64,000 bases of DNA from Achromobacter dolens (GCF_902859745.1 NZ_CADIJW010000003.1:186001-250000), one strand, 5' to 3'; counted from the stretch's first letter, positions 38,783 to 47,688 are shown. Made by a program: numbers and translations. Notes: generated by a model from the letters alone, not told the origin.

Positions 38783-41700
38783 ATGCTGACCCAGCGAGAC
38801 CATGTGCCCCACCCCTGGACCAATACGCTCGCGCGTCTCGAAGACGAGCGCGTGATGTTGCAGCGCATCGCCGCCGGCGTGCCGCTGGCCGAGGTGCTTG
38901 GCCATATGCTGCACGCCATCGAAGCCCAATCCAGCGTCGAACTGCGCGCCTCGATCGCGCTGGTCGATGACAGCGGCAAGATCCTGCGGCACGGCGCCGC
39001 GCCGAGCCTGCCGCACGAGTTCAACAGCGCTGTCGACCGTGCGCCGATCGGACCGGACATGGCCTCCTGGGGCAGGGCCGCGGATTCCGGCAGCCCCGTC
39101 TACGTCGAGGACATCGCCAGCCATCCGGCATGGGCGTCATGGCGCGAGCTGGCGCTGTCGCACGGCCTGCGGGCCTGTTGGTCGACGCCGATCAAGGCCC
39201 CCGATGGACGCCTGCTGGGCGTGTTCTCGAATTACTACGGCTCGCCGCGCACGCCGTCGGCCGACGATATCGACGCCATCGCGGTGGTCACGCGCAGCGC
39301 CGCGCTGGCGATCGAACGCCACCTGACCGAAGTCGCGCTGCGCCGCAGCGGCGAACGCTGGCGCGCCATGTTCGACGGCATGCAGGAAGCCTTCTTCCTG
39401 AGCGAAGCGCTGCGTGACGCGCAGGGCCGCATCGTCGACTTCCGCTTCATCGAGGTCAATCCCGCGTTCGAGCGGCAAAGCGGCATGAAGGAGGGCGATA
39501 CGCTGGGCCATACCCTGCGCGAGATGATTCCGGGGGTGCCGGACCGGATCCTTGACACGTTCGCGCAGGTGGTCGAAACCGGCGAGCCGGCGCAGTTCGA
39601 ATTCGCGGTGCCGTCGCCGCAGCCGGCCTGGTACGAGGCCCGCGCGCGGCGCGAGGGCGACAACCAGATGATGGCGCTGTTCCTGGACGTCACCGCGCGC
39701 AAGACCGCCGAGGCGGAATTGTGGGAAGGGCAGCATCGCAAGCATTTCGTGCTGGCGCTGGGCGACCGCATGCGCGAACAGCAGCACCAGGCGGCGATCG
39801 AGCAGTTGGCCTGCGAGAGCCTCGGCCAGCATCTGGCGCTGGGCCTGGTGGCGCTGGTGGACGGAGCGGGCGAGGGCGCCGAGCCCCAGGTGTCGACCTG
39901 TTGGCGGCCGCGGCCGGGACGCGACGGTTGCGCGGACCTGGACCTGACGTTCGACTCTGCCTTCGTCGAGGCCGTGCGCGGCGGCCGCACGGCTTTCCTG
40001 GAGCCGTTGCTGGCCCAGCCCAACGGCGACATCATGCCGTCCGCCATCGTGGTGCCGACGGCCCGTTGGGGGCGGCCCGGCGGCGCGCTGGTGGTGCGGC
40101 CGACGGCCGGCACCCGGCTCAAGCGCGGCGACGTGACCTGCATCGAGGACGTGGCCGAACGCCTGTGCACCGCGGTCGAGCGTTCGCAGTATTCGCGCAC
40201 GCTGGAGCAGCGCGTCGAGAGCGCCATTGCGGAACGCGACCGCATCTGGCGCCTGTCGCCCGAGCTGCTGGCGGTGGTCGACGGGCAGGGGCGCTTCGCC
40301 AGCGTCAACCCCGCGGTGCGGCCGATCCTGGGCTGGACCCCGGAACAGTTCCTGGCGATGGGGCTGCGCGACCTGATCCATCCGGACGACTACGAAACGA
40401 CGCGCGAAGCGCTGACCCACGCGCGTCGCCCGGAGATGGCCCAGGGCGTGCGGCACCTGGAAAACCGCATGCGCAAGCGGGACGGCGGCTATGCCTGGAT
40501 CACCTGGAGCATGTCGTGGGCGCAGGACAGCCTCTATATGGCCGGCCGCGACGATACGGACCTGAAGTCCCAGGCCGAGACGTTGCTGGCGACCGAGCAC
40601 GCGCTGCGCCAGGCGCAGAAGATGGAGGCGGTGGGGCGCCTCACGGGCGGCATCGCCCATGATTTCAACAACATGCTGCAAGGGATCACCGGCGCGCTCT
40701 ACCTGATCCAGCGCAAGCTGGCGAGCGGCGTGCCGGAACAGGCCGGGCGTTTCGTGACCGTGGCGATGGACTCGGCCAACCGCGCCGCGCACCTGACACA
40801 GCGGCTGCTGACGTTCTCGCGGCGCCAGCCGATCGATCCGCAGCCGTTCAGCGTGGCCACGACGTTGCAATCGATGGTCGATCTGTTCCGCCGCTATACC
40901 GGCGAGGGCGTCTCACTGATCTTCAACGTGGACCAGGACCTGTGGCCGGTGCGCTGCGACCGCAACCAGTTCGAGAACGCGCTGCTCAATCTGGTGATCA
41001 ACGCCCGCGATGCCATGCCGGAAGGCGGGCCGTTGACGGTGTCCGCGAGGAATATCCATCTGGACCCGGCATTCCTGCGGCCCTATCCCGGCGTGCCGGC
41101 GGGCGATTTCGTCGAGGTGCAGGTCATGGACGTGGGCTGTGGCATGACGCCGGACGTGCTGGCGCATGCCTTCGATCCGTTCTTCACCACCAAGCCGCAG
41201 GGGGAAGGCACGGGCCTGGGCCTGTCCATGATCTACGGGTTCGCCAAGCAGGCGGGCGGGGTCGTGACGCTGGAAAGCCACGTGGGGACCGGGACGTCGG
41301 TCCGGATTTTCCTGCCCCGCCATCAGGGCAGCGCCGCGGATGCCGTGGCGCCGCCGGCTTTGGCGCGCGCGCCCGGCGGTCGGTCGCACCAGGCGATCAT
41401 CGTGCTGGTGGAAGACGACGCGAACGTGCGCGATATGGTCAGCGAATGCCTGGGCGAACAGGGCATACGGGTGCTGACCGCCAACGACGGCGACGCCGGA
41501 CTGGAGCAAGTGCGGGCCACGGCTCATATCGATCTGCTGGTGACCGATGTCGGCTTGCCGGGATTGAACGGGCGCCAACTGGCCGACGCGGCGCGCGCCG
41601 TGCATCCCGGGCTCAAGGTCCTGCTGATGACCGGATATGCGGAAAGCGCCGCGCGTGGCTCCGGGTTCCTGGAGGTCGGCATGGAGCTGATTGTGAAGCC

Positions 41701-41785
41701 TTTCGCGCTGGATGCGCTGACCGCGCGCGTCCAGCGCATGCTTGAATCGACGTATGCCCGCGGGACGGGAGAGGGAGACGAATGA
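38783..41785 (+). CDS. Hybrid sensor histidine kinase (GAF-PAS-GAF-PAS-HK-REC)
   Basis: 1000 residues, no membrane segment, so a cytosolic sensor. Order: GAF-like domain (about 25-180), PAS (190-310), second GAF-like (325-470), PAS (485-590), HisKA with the phospho-acceptor His626 in GRLTGGIAHDFNNML, and HATPase with NLVINARDAMPEGG and GEGTGLGLSMIYGF. A C-terminal receiver follows, with Asp922 in LLVTDVGLPGLNG. The H-box GGIAHDFNN is typical of hybrid kinases of the NtrB-like group. CAGGAG precedes the ATG. Being upstream of rpoN and two activators, it may feed that system, an inference. Confidence 0.92.
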   Translation: MLTQRDHVPHPWTNTLARLEDERVMLQRIAAGVPLAEVLGHMLHAIEAQSSVELRASIALVDDSGKILRHGAAPSLPHEFNSAVDRAPIGPDMASWGRAADSGSPVYVEDIASHPAWASWRELALSHGLRACWSTPIKAPDGRLLGVFSNYYGSPRTPSADDIDAIAVVTRSAALAIERHLTEVALRRSGERWRAMFDGMQEAFFLSEALRDAQGRIVDFRFIEVNPAFERQSGMKEGDTLGHTLREMIPGVPDRILDTFAQVVETGEPAQFEFAVPSPQPAWYEARARREGDNQMMALFLDVTARKTAEAELWEGQHRKHFVLALGDRMREQQHQAAIEQLACESLGQHLALGLVALVDGAGEGAEPQVSTCWRPRPGRDGCADLDLTFDSAFVEAVRGGRTAFLEPLLAQPNGDIMPSAIVVPTARWGRPGGALVVRPTAGTRLKRGDVTCIEDVAERLCTAVERSQYSRTLEQRVESAIAERDRIWRLSPELLAVVDGQGRFASVNPAVRPILGWTPEQFLAMGLRDLIHPDDYETTREALTHARRPEMAQGVRHLENRMRKRDGGYAWITWSMSWAQDSLYMAGRDDTDLKSQAETLLATEHALRQAQKMEAVGRLTGGIAHDFNNMLQGITGALYLIQRKLASGVPEQAGRFVTVAMDSANRAAHLTQRLLTFSRRQPIDPQPFSVATTLQSMVDLFRRYTGEGVSLIFNVDQDLWPVRCDRNQFENALLNLVINARDAMPEGGPLTVSARNIHLDPAFLRPYPGVPAGDFVEVQVMDVGCGMTPDVLAHAFDPFFTTKPQGEGTGLGLSMIYGFAKQAGGVVTLESHVGTGTSVRIFLPRHQGSAADAVAPPALARAPGGRSHQAIIVLVEDDANVRDMVSECLGEQGIRVLTANDGDAGLEQVRATAHIDLLVTDVGLPGLNGRQLADAARAVHPGLKVLLMTGYAESAARGSGFLEVGMELIVKPFALDALTARVQRMLESTYARGTGEGDE

Positions 41786-41864
41786 GGGAGTGCGGGTGTC
41801 AGGTTTGCACTGGACGGTAAAAAGTGCCGGTCGCGATGCGGGCCCGCCCTGGCGCATCATCCCG

Positions 41865-41878
41865 GGCATACGAATTGC
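41865..41878 (+). promoter_or_regulatory. Sigma-54 promoter of the 41.9-kb secreted-protein gene
   Basis: GGGCATACGAATTGCTG: GG at 41865-41866, ten bases, GC at 41877-41878. The consensus GGCAY and TTGC are both exact. It ends 36 bases before the ATG at 41914. Confidence 0.8.
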
Positions 41879-41913
41879 TGGATGGATCTGGCAACCTGAA
41901 AAAGGAGTGAACC

Positions 41914-42267
41914 ATGAAGATTCGTGCCATGACCTATGCCATCGTTGTCGCCGCCAGCCTGGGCGGAGCCGGCGCCGCCTGGGCCCAATCCGCCAGTCCG
42001 ACGACGCCGTCCACCGCGCCGAATGACGGCACGGCGGTGCCGCCGAACCGGCCGGTCCCTCCGGGCCAGGCCGCGCCCGCGCCCAACGCCGCGCCCAACA
42101 GCACCAGCACGCCGCCCAACCTGGACAAGAATATGGCGCCGTCCAGCGACAAGCGCAGCGGTGAAATGCCGCGGCGCCATCCGGAGGCCAACGACAATGT
42201 GCCGCGCACGCCGGCGGCCGGCGCCACGCCCGCGCCGGGATATCCCAACACGGGTGGCAGCAAGTAA
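41914..42267 (+). CDS. Small secreted proline/alanine/asparagine-rich protein
   Basis: 117 residues with a signal peptide (IRAMTYAIVVAASLGGAGAAWA, cleavage about 25) and a mature part of low complexity (PPNRPVPPGQAAPAPNAAPN) ending in GYPNTGGSK. It is predicted disordered and periplasmic or secreted. The start is firm: AAGGAG lies eight bases before the ATG. It sits directly under a sigma-54 element and is convergent with rpoN. No family is recognised; the role may be in envelope stress, by context only. Confidence 0.8.
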   Translation: MKIRAMTYAIVVAASLGGAGAAWAQSASPTTPSTAPNDGTAVPPNRPVPPGQAAPAPNAAPNSTSTPPNLDKNMAPSSDKRSGEMPRRHPEANDNVPRTPAAGATPAPGYPNTGGSK

Positions 42268-42275
42268 GTGAAAGG

Positions 42276-42300
42276 GGCGCGGCGTCGATGACGTCGCGCC
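42276..42300. terminator. Hairpin between convergent secreted-protein and rpoN genes
   Basis: GGCGCGGCGTC and GACGTCGCGCC pair (one G-T) around GAT, between the two stops. There is no T tract. A shared terminator is plausible from position. Confidence 0.45.
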
Positions 42301-42309
42301 TGTCCGCGG

Positions 42310-43746
42310 TCAGTGCTCGCGCCGCAATTCGGCCGGCGGGAGCCGCAACTGGCCGCGGTATTTCGAGACCGTGCGACGGGCCAGGACGATGCCGTTGGCA
42401 GCCAGTTGCTGGGCCAGGGCCACGTCCGAGAGGGGCATGGCCGGATCCTCGGCCTCGATCAATTCCTTGATCAGCGCGCGCACGGCCGCGGCCGAGCAGG
42501 TGCCGCCCGAATCGGTGGGCAACTCACGCGAAAAGAAATGACGGAACTCGAATACGCCGCGCGGGGTCACCATGTATTTGCCGGTGGTGGCGCGCGACAC
42601 CGTGGACTCGTGCATGTCCAGGTCGTCGGCCACTTCCTTGAGCATCAGCGGGCGCAGCGCCACTTCCCCGTATTCGAAGAAAGTCTGCTGGCGCTTGACG
42701 ATGGCTTCCGCCACGCGCTGGATGGTGGTGTAGCGCTGCTCCACATTGCGGACCAGCCAGCGCGCCTCCTGCAGCTCCTGCGCCATCGGGCTGCGGTCGT
42801 CGAGCCGCGCGCGCCGGAACAGGTCGGCGTAGACCTGGTGCAGCCGCGCCTGGGGCATGGCGCCCCGGTTCGGCACCACGCGCCAGCGGGAGCGCCATTT
42901 GTCGACGAAGACATCGGGCACCACGTACGCGGGGGCCTGGGCGTCGTAGCGGCGTCCAGGCTTGGGATCCAGGTTGCGGATCAACGCGCAGGCCTCGCGC
43001 AGCGCGTCGTCGGCGCAATTGAGCGCGCGCCGCAGGCCGGCTGCGTCGTTCTTGGCCAGCCGGTCGATGTGCTCGTGCACGATGCGAAGCGCCAGGGCGC
43101 GTATGGGCGGGTTGATGCCGGGGGCCGCCTCCAATTGCAGCGCCAGGCATTCCGGCAGGTCGCGCGCGGCCAGGCCCGGCGCATCCAGTTGCTGCACCAG
43201 GCGCAGGGCGGTCAGCCACTCTTCCTCCTCGGGAGGCGGGGCGAAGTCCTGGCTGAGGCTGCCGCACAGTTCGGCCAGCGGCGTGCGCAGGTAGCCGTCT
43301 TCGTCGAGCGAATCGATGATGAACTCGGCCAGCAGCCGGTCGCGAGGTTCGAGCCGGTAGTTGCCCAGCTCCAGGGAGAGTTTCTCGCGCATGGAGACGG
43401 GAGCGCTGGCCCATTGGCCCAAGTCGTGGTCCTCGCCGTCGCTGCGTGGCGCGGTCGGATAGTCGCCCGCGTATTCCGGCGTGGCCGGGGGCTCCGCCGG
43501 CGTCTCCACGGCGTTGGCCGCCGCAGGCTCCGCTGGCGGGCCGGACGGCGGTTCCAGGGGAGGAACAGGCTCGATGCCCCCGGCCGGGTCCGGCGCTTGC
43601 TCGTCCACTTCCTCGAGGAAGGGGTTGCTCGCCAGGGCCAGTTCGACCGCGGTGGTGAATTCGAGCGCCGACATTTGCAGCAGCTTGACCGACTGTTGCA
43701 GCCGGGGGGCCAAGGTCATCTGCTGGCGCAGGCGCAGTTCTTGCAT
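42310..43746 (-). CDS. rpoN: RNA polymerase sigma-54 factor, stand-alone copy
   Basis: 478 residues. Region I is the glutamine/leucine-rich activator-interaction domain (MQELRLRQQMTLAPRLQQSVKLLQ), followed by an acidic proline-rich region II. The core-binding and DNA-binding regions include EEWLTALRLVQQLDAPGLAARDLPECL, MHESTVSRATTGKYMVTP and the RpoN box in the form ARRTVSKYRGQLRLP (canonical ARRTVAKYRE). An in-frame TTG at 43758 has AGGAGA five bases upstream and may be the real start. It is not next to lptB or hpf, the usual home of rpoN in proteobacteria, so it is probably a second copy. A sigma-54 promoter precedes it. Confidence 0.93.
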   Translation of the reverse strand: MQELRLRQQMTLAPRLQQSVKLLQMSALEFTTAVELALASNPFLEEVDEQAPDPAGGIEPVPPLEPPSGPPAEPAAANAVETPAEPPATPEYAGDYPTAPRSDGEDHDLGQWASAPVSMREKLSLELGNYRLEPRDRLLAEFIIDSLDEDGYLRTPLAELCGSLSQDFAPPPEEEEWLTALRLVQQLDAPGLAARDLPECLALQLEAAPGINPPIRALALRIVHEHIDRLAKNDAAGLRRALNCADDALREACALIRNLDPKPGRRYDAQAPAYVVPDVFVDKWRSRWRVVPNRGAMPQARLHQVYADLFRRARLDDRSPMAQELQEARWLVRNVEQRYTTIQRVAEAIVKRQQTFFEYGEVALRPLMLKEVADDLDMHESTVSRATTGKYMVTPRGVFEFRHFFSRELPTDSGGTCSAAAVRALIKELIEAEDPAMPLSDVALAQQLAANGIVLARRTVSKYRGQLRLPPAELRREH

Positions 43747-43810
43747 CGGGTGTCCCAAGGGAGTCTCCTGCCATGTGGCTGTCGGGGCGACGGTATATCC
43801 CTGGATATAT

Positions 43811-43824
43811 GCAAAGATCATGCC
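43811..43824 (-). promoter_or_regulatory. Sigma-54 promoter upstream of rpoN
   Basis: Minus strand GGGCATGATCTTTGCATA: -24 GG at 43824/43823, -12 GC at 43812/43811. The match to TGGCAYR-N4-TTGCA is near perfect. Predicted transcript start is about 43799, giving a leader of about 50 bases; it implies positive autoregulation. Confidence 0.82.
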
Positions 43825-43971
43825 CGCTTGGCGCGCGGGCGACGGGCATGCCCGGGCGGGCAATGGCGCGGGCCAGGATTACAAGGAGACGTAAATATTG
43901 CCTTGGGGGGCGTTGCCGCCAGGGACGGCCGCCGGGCAGGCGAGGATCCGCCGGCGCCCGCGAGGGCGGGT

Positions 43972-44919
43972 TCAGGCCGCGGCGGGGCCGCCCGCGCTTT
44001 TTTCGTAGACGTCCAGGCGGTTGTAGAGGGTCTTCAGGCTGACGCCAAGGGTTTCGGCCGTAAGGCGCTTATCGCCGCCGTGATGGGCCAGCGTGGCGAG
44101 GATGAAGTCGCGTTGCGCGTTGCCCAGCTCGGTGCCGACCGGCACGTTCAAGGCGCCGTCCTTGAACTCGGCGTGCGGCGCGACGCGCGGGCGCGGCAGG
44201 TCGATGTCGAGCTGTTCGTCGCCCAGGATGTAGGCGCGCTGCACGGTGTTGCGAAGTTCGCGCACGTTGCCCGGCCAGTCATGGCGCGCGATCGCCTGCA
44301 GCATGCGGGGCGAGAAGGCCTTGCGGGTATTGTGGCGCGTGTTCAATTCGGTCAGGAATTCCCGCGCCAGGACGACCGCGTCGCCGTCGCGTTCGCGCAG
44401 CGGCGGCACCCGCAGCGGGATCACCAGCAGCCGATGCAGAAAGTCCTGGCGCAGCCGGCCGTCGGCCACCGACTCCGCGGGGTCCCGGTTGCTGGCGCAG
44501 AGAATGCGCGCGTTGGCGCGCAGCAGGTCCGAGCCGCCGACGCGTTGATAGGTGCCGGTTTCCAGCACGCGCAGGAAATGCACCTGCATGTCGAGCGGCA
44601 TTTCAGTCACTTCGTCCAGGAACAGCGTGCCGCCGCTGGCCGATTCGAAATAACCCGCGTTCTGCGCAAGCGCGCCGGTGAAGCTGCCCTTTTCGTGACC
44701 GAATAATTCCGCATGCGCGAGCGACCCGCTGATGGCGCCGCAGTTGACGGCGACGAACGGCTGGTCGCGGCGCGCACTGGCCGCGTGGATTGCCTGCGCC
44801 ACCACTTCTTTGCCGGCGCCGCTTTCGCCCACGATGAAAACGCTGGCATCGGTTTCGGCGGCCAGGCGCACCTGGGTGGCCAGTTTCTGCATGATGGGGG
44901 AAAGACTGGAAGCATTCAT
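43972..44919 (-). CDS. Sigma-54 activator lacking a receiver domain (PspF-like layout)
   Basis: 315 residues that are almost only an AAA+ sigma-54 interaction domain plus a C-terminal Fis-type HTH. Motifs: Walker A GESGAGKE, the sigma-54 contact loop as GSFTGA, Walker [10 protein letters not shown], arginine-finger region RLRQDFLHRL, and HTH LTAETLGVSLKTLYNRL. Only about ten residues precede the AAA+ domain from ATG 44919, so no sensory module exists. A TTG 17 codons upstream does not change this. It must be controlled by partners or expression, as with PspF or HrpR. It is next to rpoN on the same strand. Confidence 0.9.
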   Translation of the reverse strand: MNASSLSPIMQKLATQVRLAAETDASVFIVGESGAGKEVVAQAIHAASARRDQPFVAVNCGAISGSLAHAELFGHEKGSFTGALAQNAGYFESASGGTLFLDEVTEMPLDMQVHFLRVLETGTYQRVGGSDLLRANARILCASNRDPAESVADGRLRQDFLHRLLVIPLRVPPLRERDGDAVVLAREFLTELNTRHNTRKAFSPRMLQAIARHDWPGNVRELRNTVQRAYILGDEQLDIDLPRPRVAPHAEFKDGALNVPVGTELGNAQRDFILATLAHHGGDKRLTAETLGVSLKTLYNRLDVYEKSAGGPAAA

Positions 44920-45094
44920 TGTCTGGCCATGGTAGTGGTTGCCCCGGTACGCGGATGCGACCAGTTGCAAGTAATCGAAAATGTTGGTCTTTTCTATCGA
45001 ATAATTACTTCAATCTGCTGCGACTTGGCTATGCTCAGGGATGGCCCCACAGGCGCCGGGCGCTGTTGCCCGAGCCACGGCTCCAGGAGATGCC

Positions 45095-46462
45095 ATGCCC
45101 CACTTGCTGATCGTCGATGATGACGATGCCATCCGCGAAACCCTGGCCGAACTCGGCCGGGACAACGGCTTCACCGTAGCGCTGGCCGCCAGCGTCAAGG
45201 ATGCGTTGATCCAGCTCGAGCGCCAGTCGCCCGACCTGGTGCTGACGGATGTGCGCCTGCCCGGGGGCAGCGGCATGGACATCTTCAAGAGTGTGGCCAC
45301 GGCCAGCGCCGAGGTGGTGGTGATGACCGGCCACGGCACGGTCGACAATGCGGTGCAGGCCCTGCGCCTGGGTGCCACGGACTACCTGGTCAAGCCGATC
45401 TGCATGGAGCGCCTGAACGGCATCCTGGCCCGCATCATGGCCAATGCCGGCGGCGAGCTGCCGGGCAGGCCCTTCGAGGAGCCGGGACGTTTCGGCAAGA
45501 TGTACGGCGCGTCGGCCCCGATGCGCGAGCTGTATCGCCAGATCGGCCGGGTGGCGCCCACCGACGTGACGGTGCTGCTGGTGGGCGAGAGCGGCACGGG
45601 CAAGGAGCTGGCCGCGCATGCGGTGCACGAGCTTAGCGCGCGCCGCCAGCGTCCCTTCATTGCGGTCAACTGCGGCGCCATTTCGCCCAACCTGATCGAG
45701 AGCGAGATGTTCGGCCATGAGCGCGGCAGCTTCACCGGCGCGGACCGCCAGCACAAGGGCTATTTCGAGCGAGCCGACGGCGGCACGCTGTTCCTGGACG
45801 AAGTGACCGAGATGCCGCTGGACCTGCAGGTCAAGCTGCTGCGCGTGCTCGAGACGGGGCAATTCATGCGGGTCGGCACGCATCGCGAAATCGCCTGCGA
45901 CATCCGCATCGTCGCCGCCACCAATCGCAATCCCGAGCAGGCGGTGCAGGAGGGCAAGCTGCGCGAAGACCTGTATTACCGCTTGAACGTGTTCCCGCTC
46001 GAGCTGCCGGCACTGCGCGAACGCGGCGACGATATCCTGTTGCTCGCCGATCGCTTCCTGCAGGCGCAGAACGAGGAAAGCGGGCGGACCAAGGCGTTCT
46101 CGGCGCGGGCGGCCACGGCAATGGCTCAGTATGAATGGCCGGGCAACGTCCGCGAATTGAAGAACTTCGTGCGTCGCGCCTTCATCATGGCCGAAGGCGA
46201 CGAGCTGGACGCGGACATGCTGACGCCGCAGGTCTCGCCAGGCGGCGAGATGCGCGGCGGACAGGTCACCGTGCCGGTGGGAGAAACGCTGGCGGAAGCC
46301 GACCGCCGCCTGATCCTTGCGACGCTCGAGCGTTGCAAGGGCGTGAAGAAACAGGCGGCGGCGGTGCTGGGTATCAGCCCCAAGACCTTGTACAACCGCC
46401 TCGAGGAATATGCGGCGGCCGGTTATGCGTTGCCGGGAGAGGAGCCGGGAAGCGCGCATTGA
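45095..46462 (+). CDS. NtrC-family response regulator (REC-AAA+-Fis)
   Basis: 455 residues. The receiver has [10 protein letters not shown], phospho-acceptor Asp52 in [11 protein letters not shown], and Lys in YLVKPIC. The AAA+ domain has Walker A GESGTGKE, contact loop GSFTGA, Walker [20 protein letters not shown]. The C-terminal Fis-type HTH includes [20 protein letters not shown] 45095 is preceded by AGGAGA. It is divergent from the receiver-less activator and likely activates the sigma-54 promoters found here. The hybrid kinase upstream is a plausible partner. Confidence 0.92.
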   Translation: MPHLLIVDDDDAIRETLAELGRDNGFTVALAASVKDALIQLERQSPDLVLTDVRLPGGSGMDIFKSVATASAEVVVMTGHGTVDNAVQALRLGATDYLVKPICMERLNGILARIMANAGGELPGRPFEEPGRFGKMYGASAPMRELYRQIGRVAPTDVTVLLVGESGTGKELAAHAVHELSARRQRPFIAVNCGAISPNLIESEMFGHERGSFTGADRQHKGYFERADGGTLFLDEVTEMPLDLQVKLLRVLETGQFMRVGTHREIACDIRIVAATNRNPEQAVQEGKLREDLYYRLNVFPLELPALRERGDDILLLADRFLQAQNEESGRTKAFSARAATAMAQYEWPGNVRELKNFVRRAFIMAEGDELDADMLTPQVSPGGEMRGGQVTVPVGETLAEADRRLILATLERCKGVKKQAAAVLGISPKTLYNRLEEYAAAGYALPGEEPGSAH

Positions 46463-46478
46463 CGTCCGCCTCCATCGC

Positions 46479-46862
46479 TTACTTGCCGTAGCGGGTCTTC
46501 AAGTCGGCCATGCAGGCGTCCTTGGCGTTGCCGGACATGGCGTCGCATTTCTCCTTGCCGACCTTGTAGTCGGCATCGTTGCGTGTCTTGGCCGCGTCGT
46601 GGTTGGCTTCGGCCTTTTCCTTGGCGGCCTTGGCGTCGGCCTTGGCTTTATCGCGCGTGGCTTCCGCCTGCTTCTGGCAGACATCCTTCTGATTGCCCTT
46701 CATGGCGTCGCACTGCTTCTTGTCCATCTTGTATTGATTGTCGATCTGTTCGCTGGTGCGCACGGGCGTGGTCTGCGCGGCCGCGGGCAACGCGAGCGCC
46801 GACAGGCACAGGGCGGCGGCGGGCGCGAATCTCATGGACAGGCGGATCTTGGACAGATTCAT
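46479..46862 (-). CDS. Small secreted protein with duplicated Cys motif and charged helix
   Basis: 127 residues: signal peptide (FAPAAALCLSALALPAAAQ), then two copies of a C-D-A-M-x-G-N-x-K-D-x-C motif (CDAMKGNQKDVC and CDAMSGNAKDAC) flanking a long lysine/alanine/glutamate helix (DKAKADAKAAKEKAEANHD). The cysteine pairs could form disulphides in the periplasm. Similar proteins occur in Burkholderiales without a known role. A minus-strand sigma-54 promoter lies 52 bases upstream of the ATG. Confidence 0.82.
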   Translation of the reverse strand: MNLSKIRLSMRFAPAAALCLSALALPAAAQTTPVRTSEQIDNQYKMDKKQCDAMKGNQKDVCQKQAEATRDKAKADAKAAKEKAEANHDAAKTRNDADYKVGKEKCDAMSGNAKDACMADLKTRYGK

Positions 46863-46913
46863 GGATGACTCCTTGGAGTAAGGGGGCCGGGATGGCCGCC
46901 CCGTTTCCGCTGA

Positions 46914-46927
46914 GCAAGCGGCGTGCC
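46914..46927 (-). promoter_or_regulatory. Sigma-54 promoter of the Cys-motif secreted-protein gene
   Basis: Minus strand GGGCACGCCGCTTGCT: -24 GG at 46927/46926, -12 GC at 46915/46914. Back-to-back with the plus-strand element at 46940, with the same core sequence. Confidence 0.85.
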
Positions 46928-46939
46928 CGCGCGCTGGCA

Positions 46940-46953
46940 GGCACGCCGCTTGC
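46940..46953 (+). promoter_or_regulatory. Sigma-54 promoter of the 90-residue disordered-protein gene
   Basis: AGGCACGCCGCTTGCT: GG at 46940-46941, GC at 46952-46953. It ends 35 bases before the ATG at 46988. The -24 elements of this and the divergent promoter are only 12 bases apart. Confidence 0.85.
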
Positions 46954-46987
46954 TCGGGATTGCCACGATTGCCTTCAGGAGACCGCC

Positions 46988-47260
46988 ATGAGCAAGCACG
47001 ACAGCATCCCGTCCGACGTCCAGCGCGATCGGCAGGCGCCCGCCACCGAGGCAGGCGCCGGGGCGGGCGGCAAGGCCAACACGCCGCAGAGCGACAGCGA
47101 GGCCGCCCGCCGCAGCGGCCAGTTCGGCGCGGATGGGCCTGGCGGCGCCACGCCGCCCAAGCCCCGCCGCGGCGCTGACGCGCAGCCGCACCCGCAAGGC
47201 CCCGAGTACGAGGAGGGAGGCCGCTATCCCGGCACGCGCGAGCCGGGAAAAGGGCGCTGA
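46988..47260 (+). CDS. Small hydrophilic disordered protein
   Basis: 90 residues, no signal peptide and almost no hydrophobic residues. Rich in Gly, Ala, Pro, Asp, Gln and Arg (QRDRQAPATEAGAGAGGKA, EYEEGGRYPGTREPGKGR). This composition is that of hydrophilins or stress-induced disordered proteins. CAGGAG lies six bases before the ATG. Expressed from its own sigma-54 promoter. No family is recognised. Confidence 0.8.
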   Translation: MSKHDSIPSDVQRDRQAPATEAGAGAGGKANTPQSDSEAARRSGQFGADGPGGATPPKPRRGADAQPHPQGPEYEEGGRYPGTREPGKGR

Positions 47261-47266
47261 TGCGCC

Positions 47267-47551
47267 TCAGTCCGCCTCGGCGCCGAGGCGGAACAGCAGC
47301 ACCACGCAATGCAGCGCCGCCAACCCGACCAGGCCATACGCGACGCGCGCGGCCACTGCCCAGGGCAGCAGCCGCGCGAACAGGTCCAGGTTGACCGCCG
47401 CGATCAGTCCGGTGTTCAAGCCACCGGCCACCAGCGCAACGAGGGCGACCCAATCCAGGGATCCGAGGCCACGCCGGACATCGGTCCCCGGTTGCGCGTC
47501 CTCTGGCCGGCCGGCGGGATGCGCTTCATCGTTGTCGCTCAAGGTGTGCAT
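47267..47551 (-). CDS. DUF378 family membrane protein
   Basis: 94 residues. A polar N-terminus precedes the two-helix DUF378 domain: SLDWVALVALVAGGLNTGLIAAVNLDLFARL and ARVAYGLVGLAALHCVVLL. AGGAGG lies directly upstream of the ATG. The function is unknown; the family is common among stress-induced small membrane proteins. A minus-strand sigma-54 element lies 109 bases upstream, giving an unusually long leader. Confidence 0.85.
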   Translation of the reverse strand: MHTLSDNDEAHPAGRPEDAQPGTDVRRGLGSLDWVALVALVAGGLNTGLIAAVNLDLFARLLPWAVAARVAYGLVGLAALHCVVLLFRLGAEAD

Positions 47552-47659
47552 GTCTCTCCCTCCTGTGGCGGCAGCGCACTGCCGCGCGTGGGTGCCGCGC
47601 GTTTCAATTGCAGGCCGGTTTTGGGAGGACTCCCGCCGTCGGGTCGTGCTCCCGGCGCA

Positions 47660-47673
47660 GCAAGTGACGTGCC
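47660..47673 (-). promoter_or_regulatory. Sigma-54 promoter of the DUF378 gene
   Basis: Minus strand GGGCACGTCACTTGCTG: -24 GG at 47673/47672, -12 GC at 47661/47660. Divergent from the element at 47689. Confidence 0.83.
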
Positions 47674-47688
47674 CGCGTGCCGGAGGCA

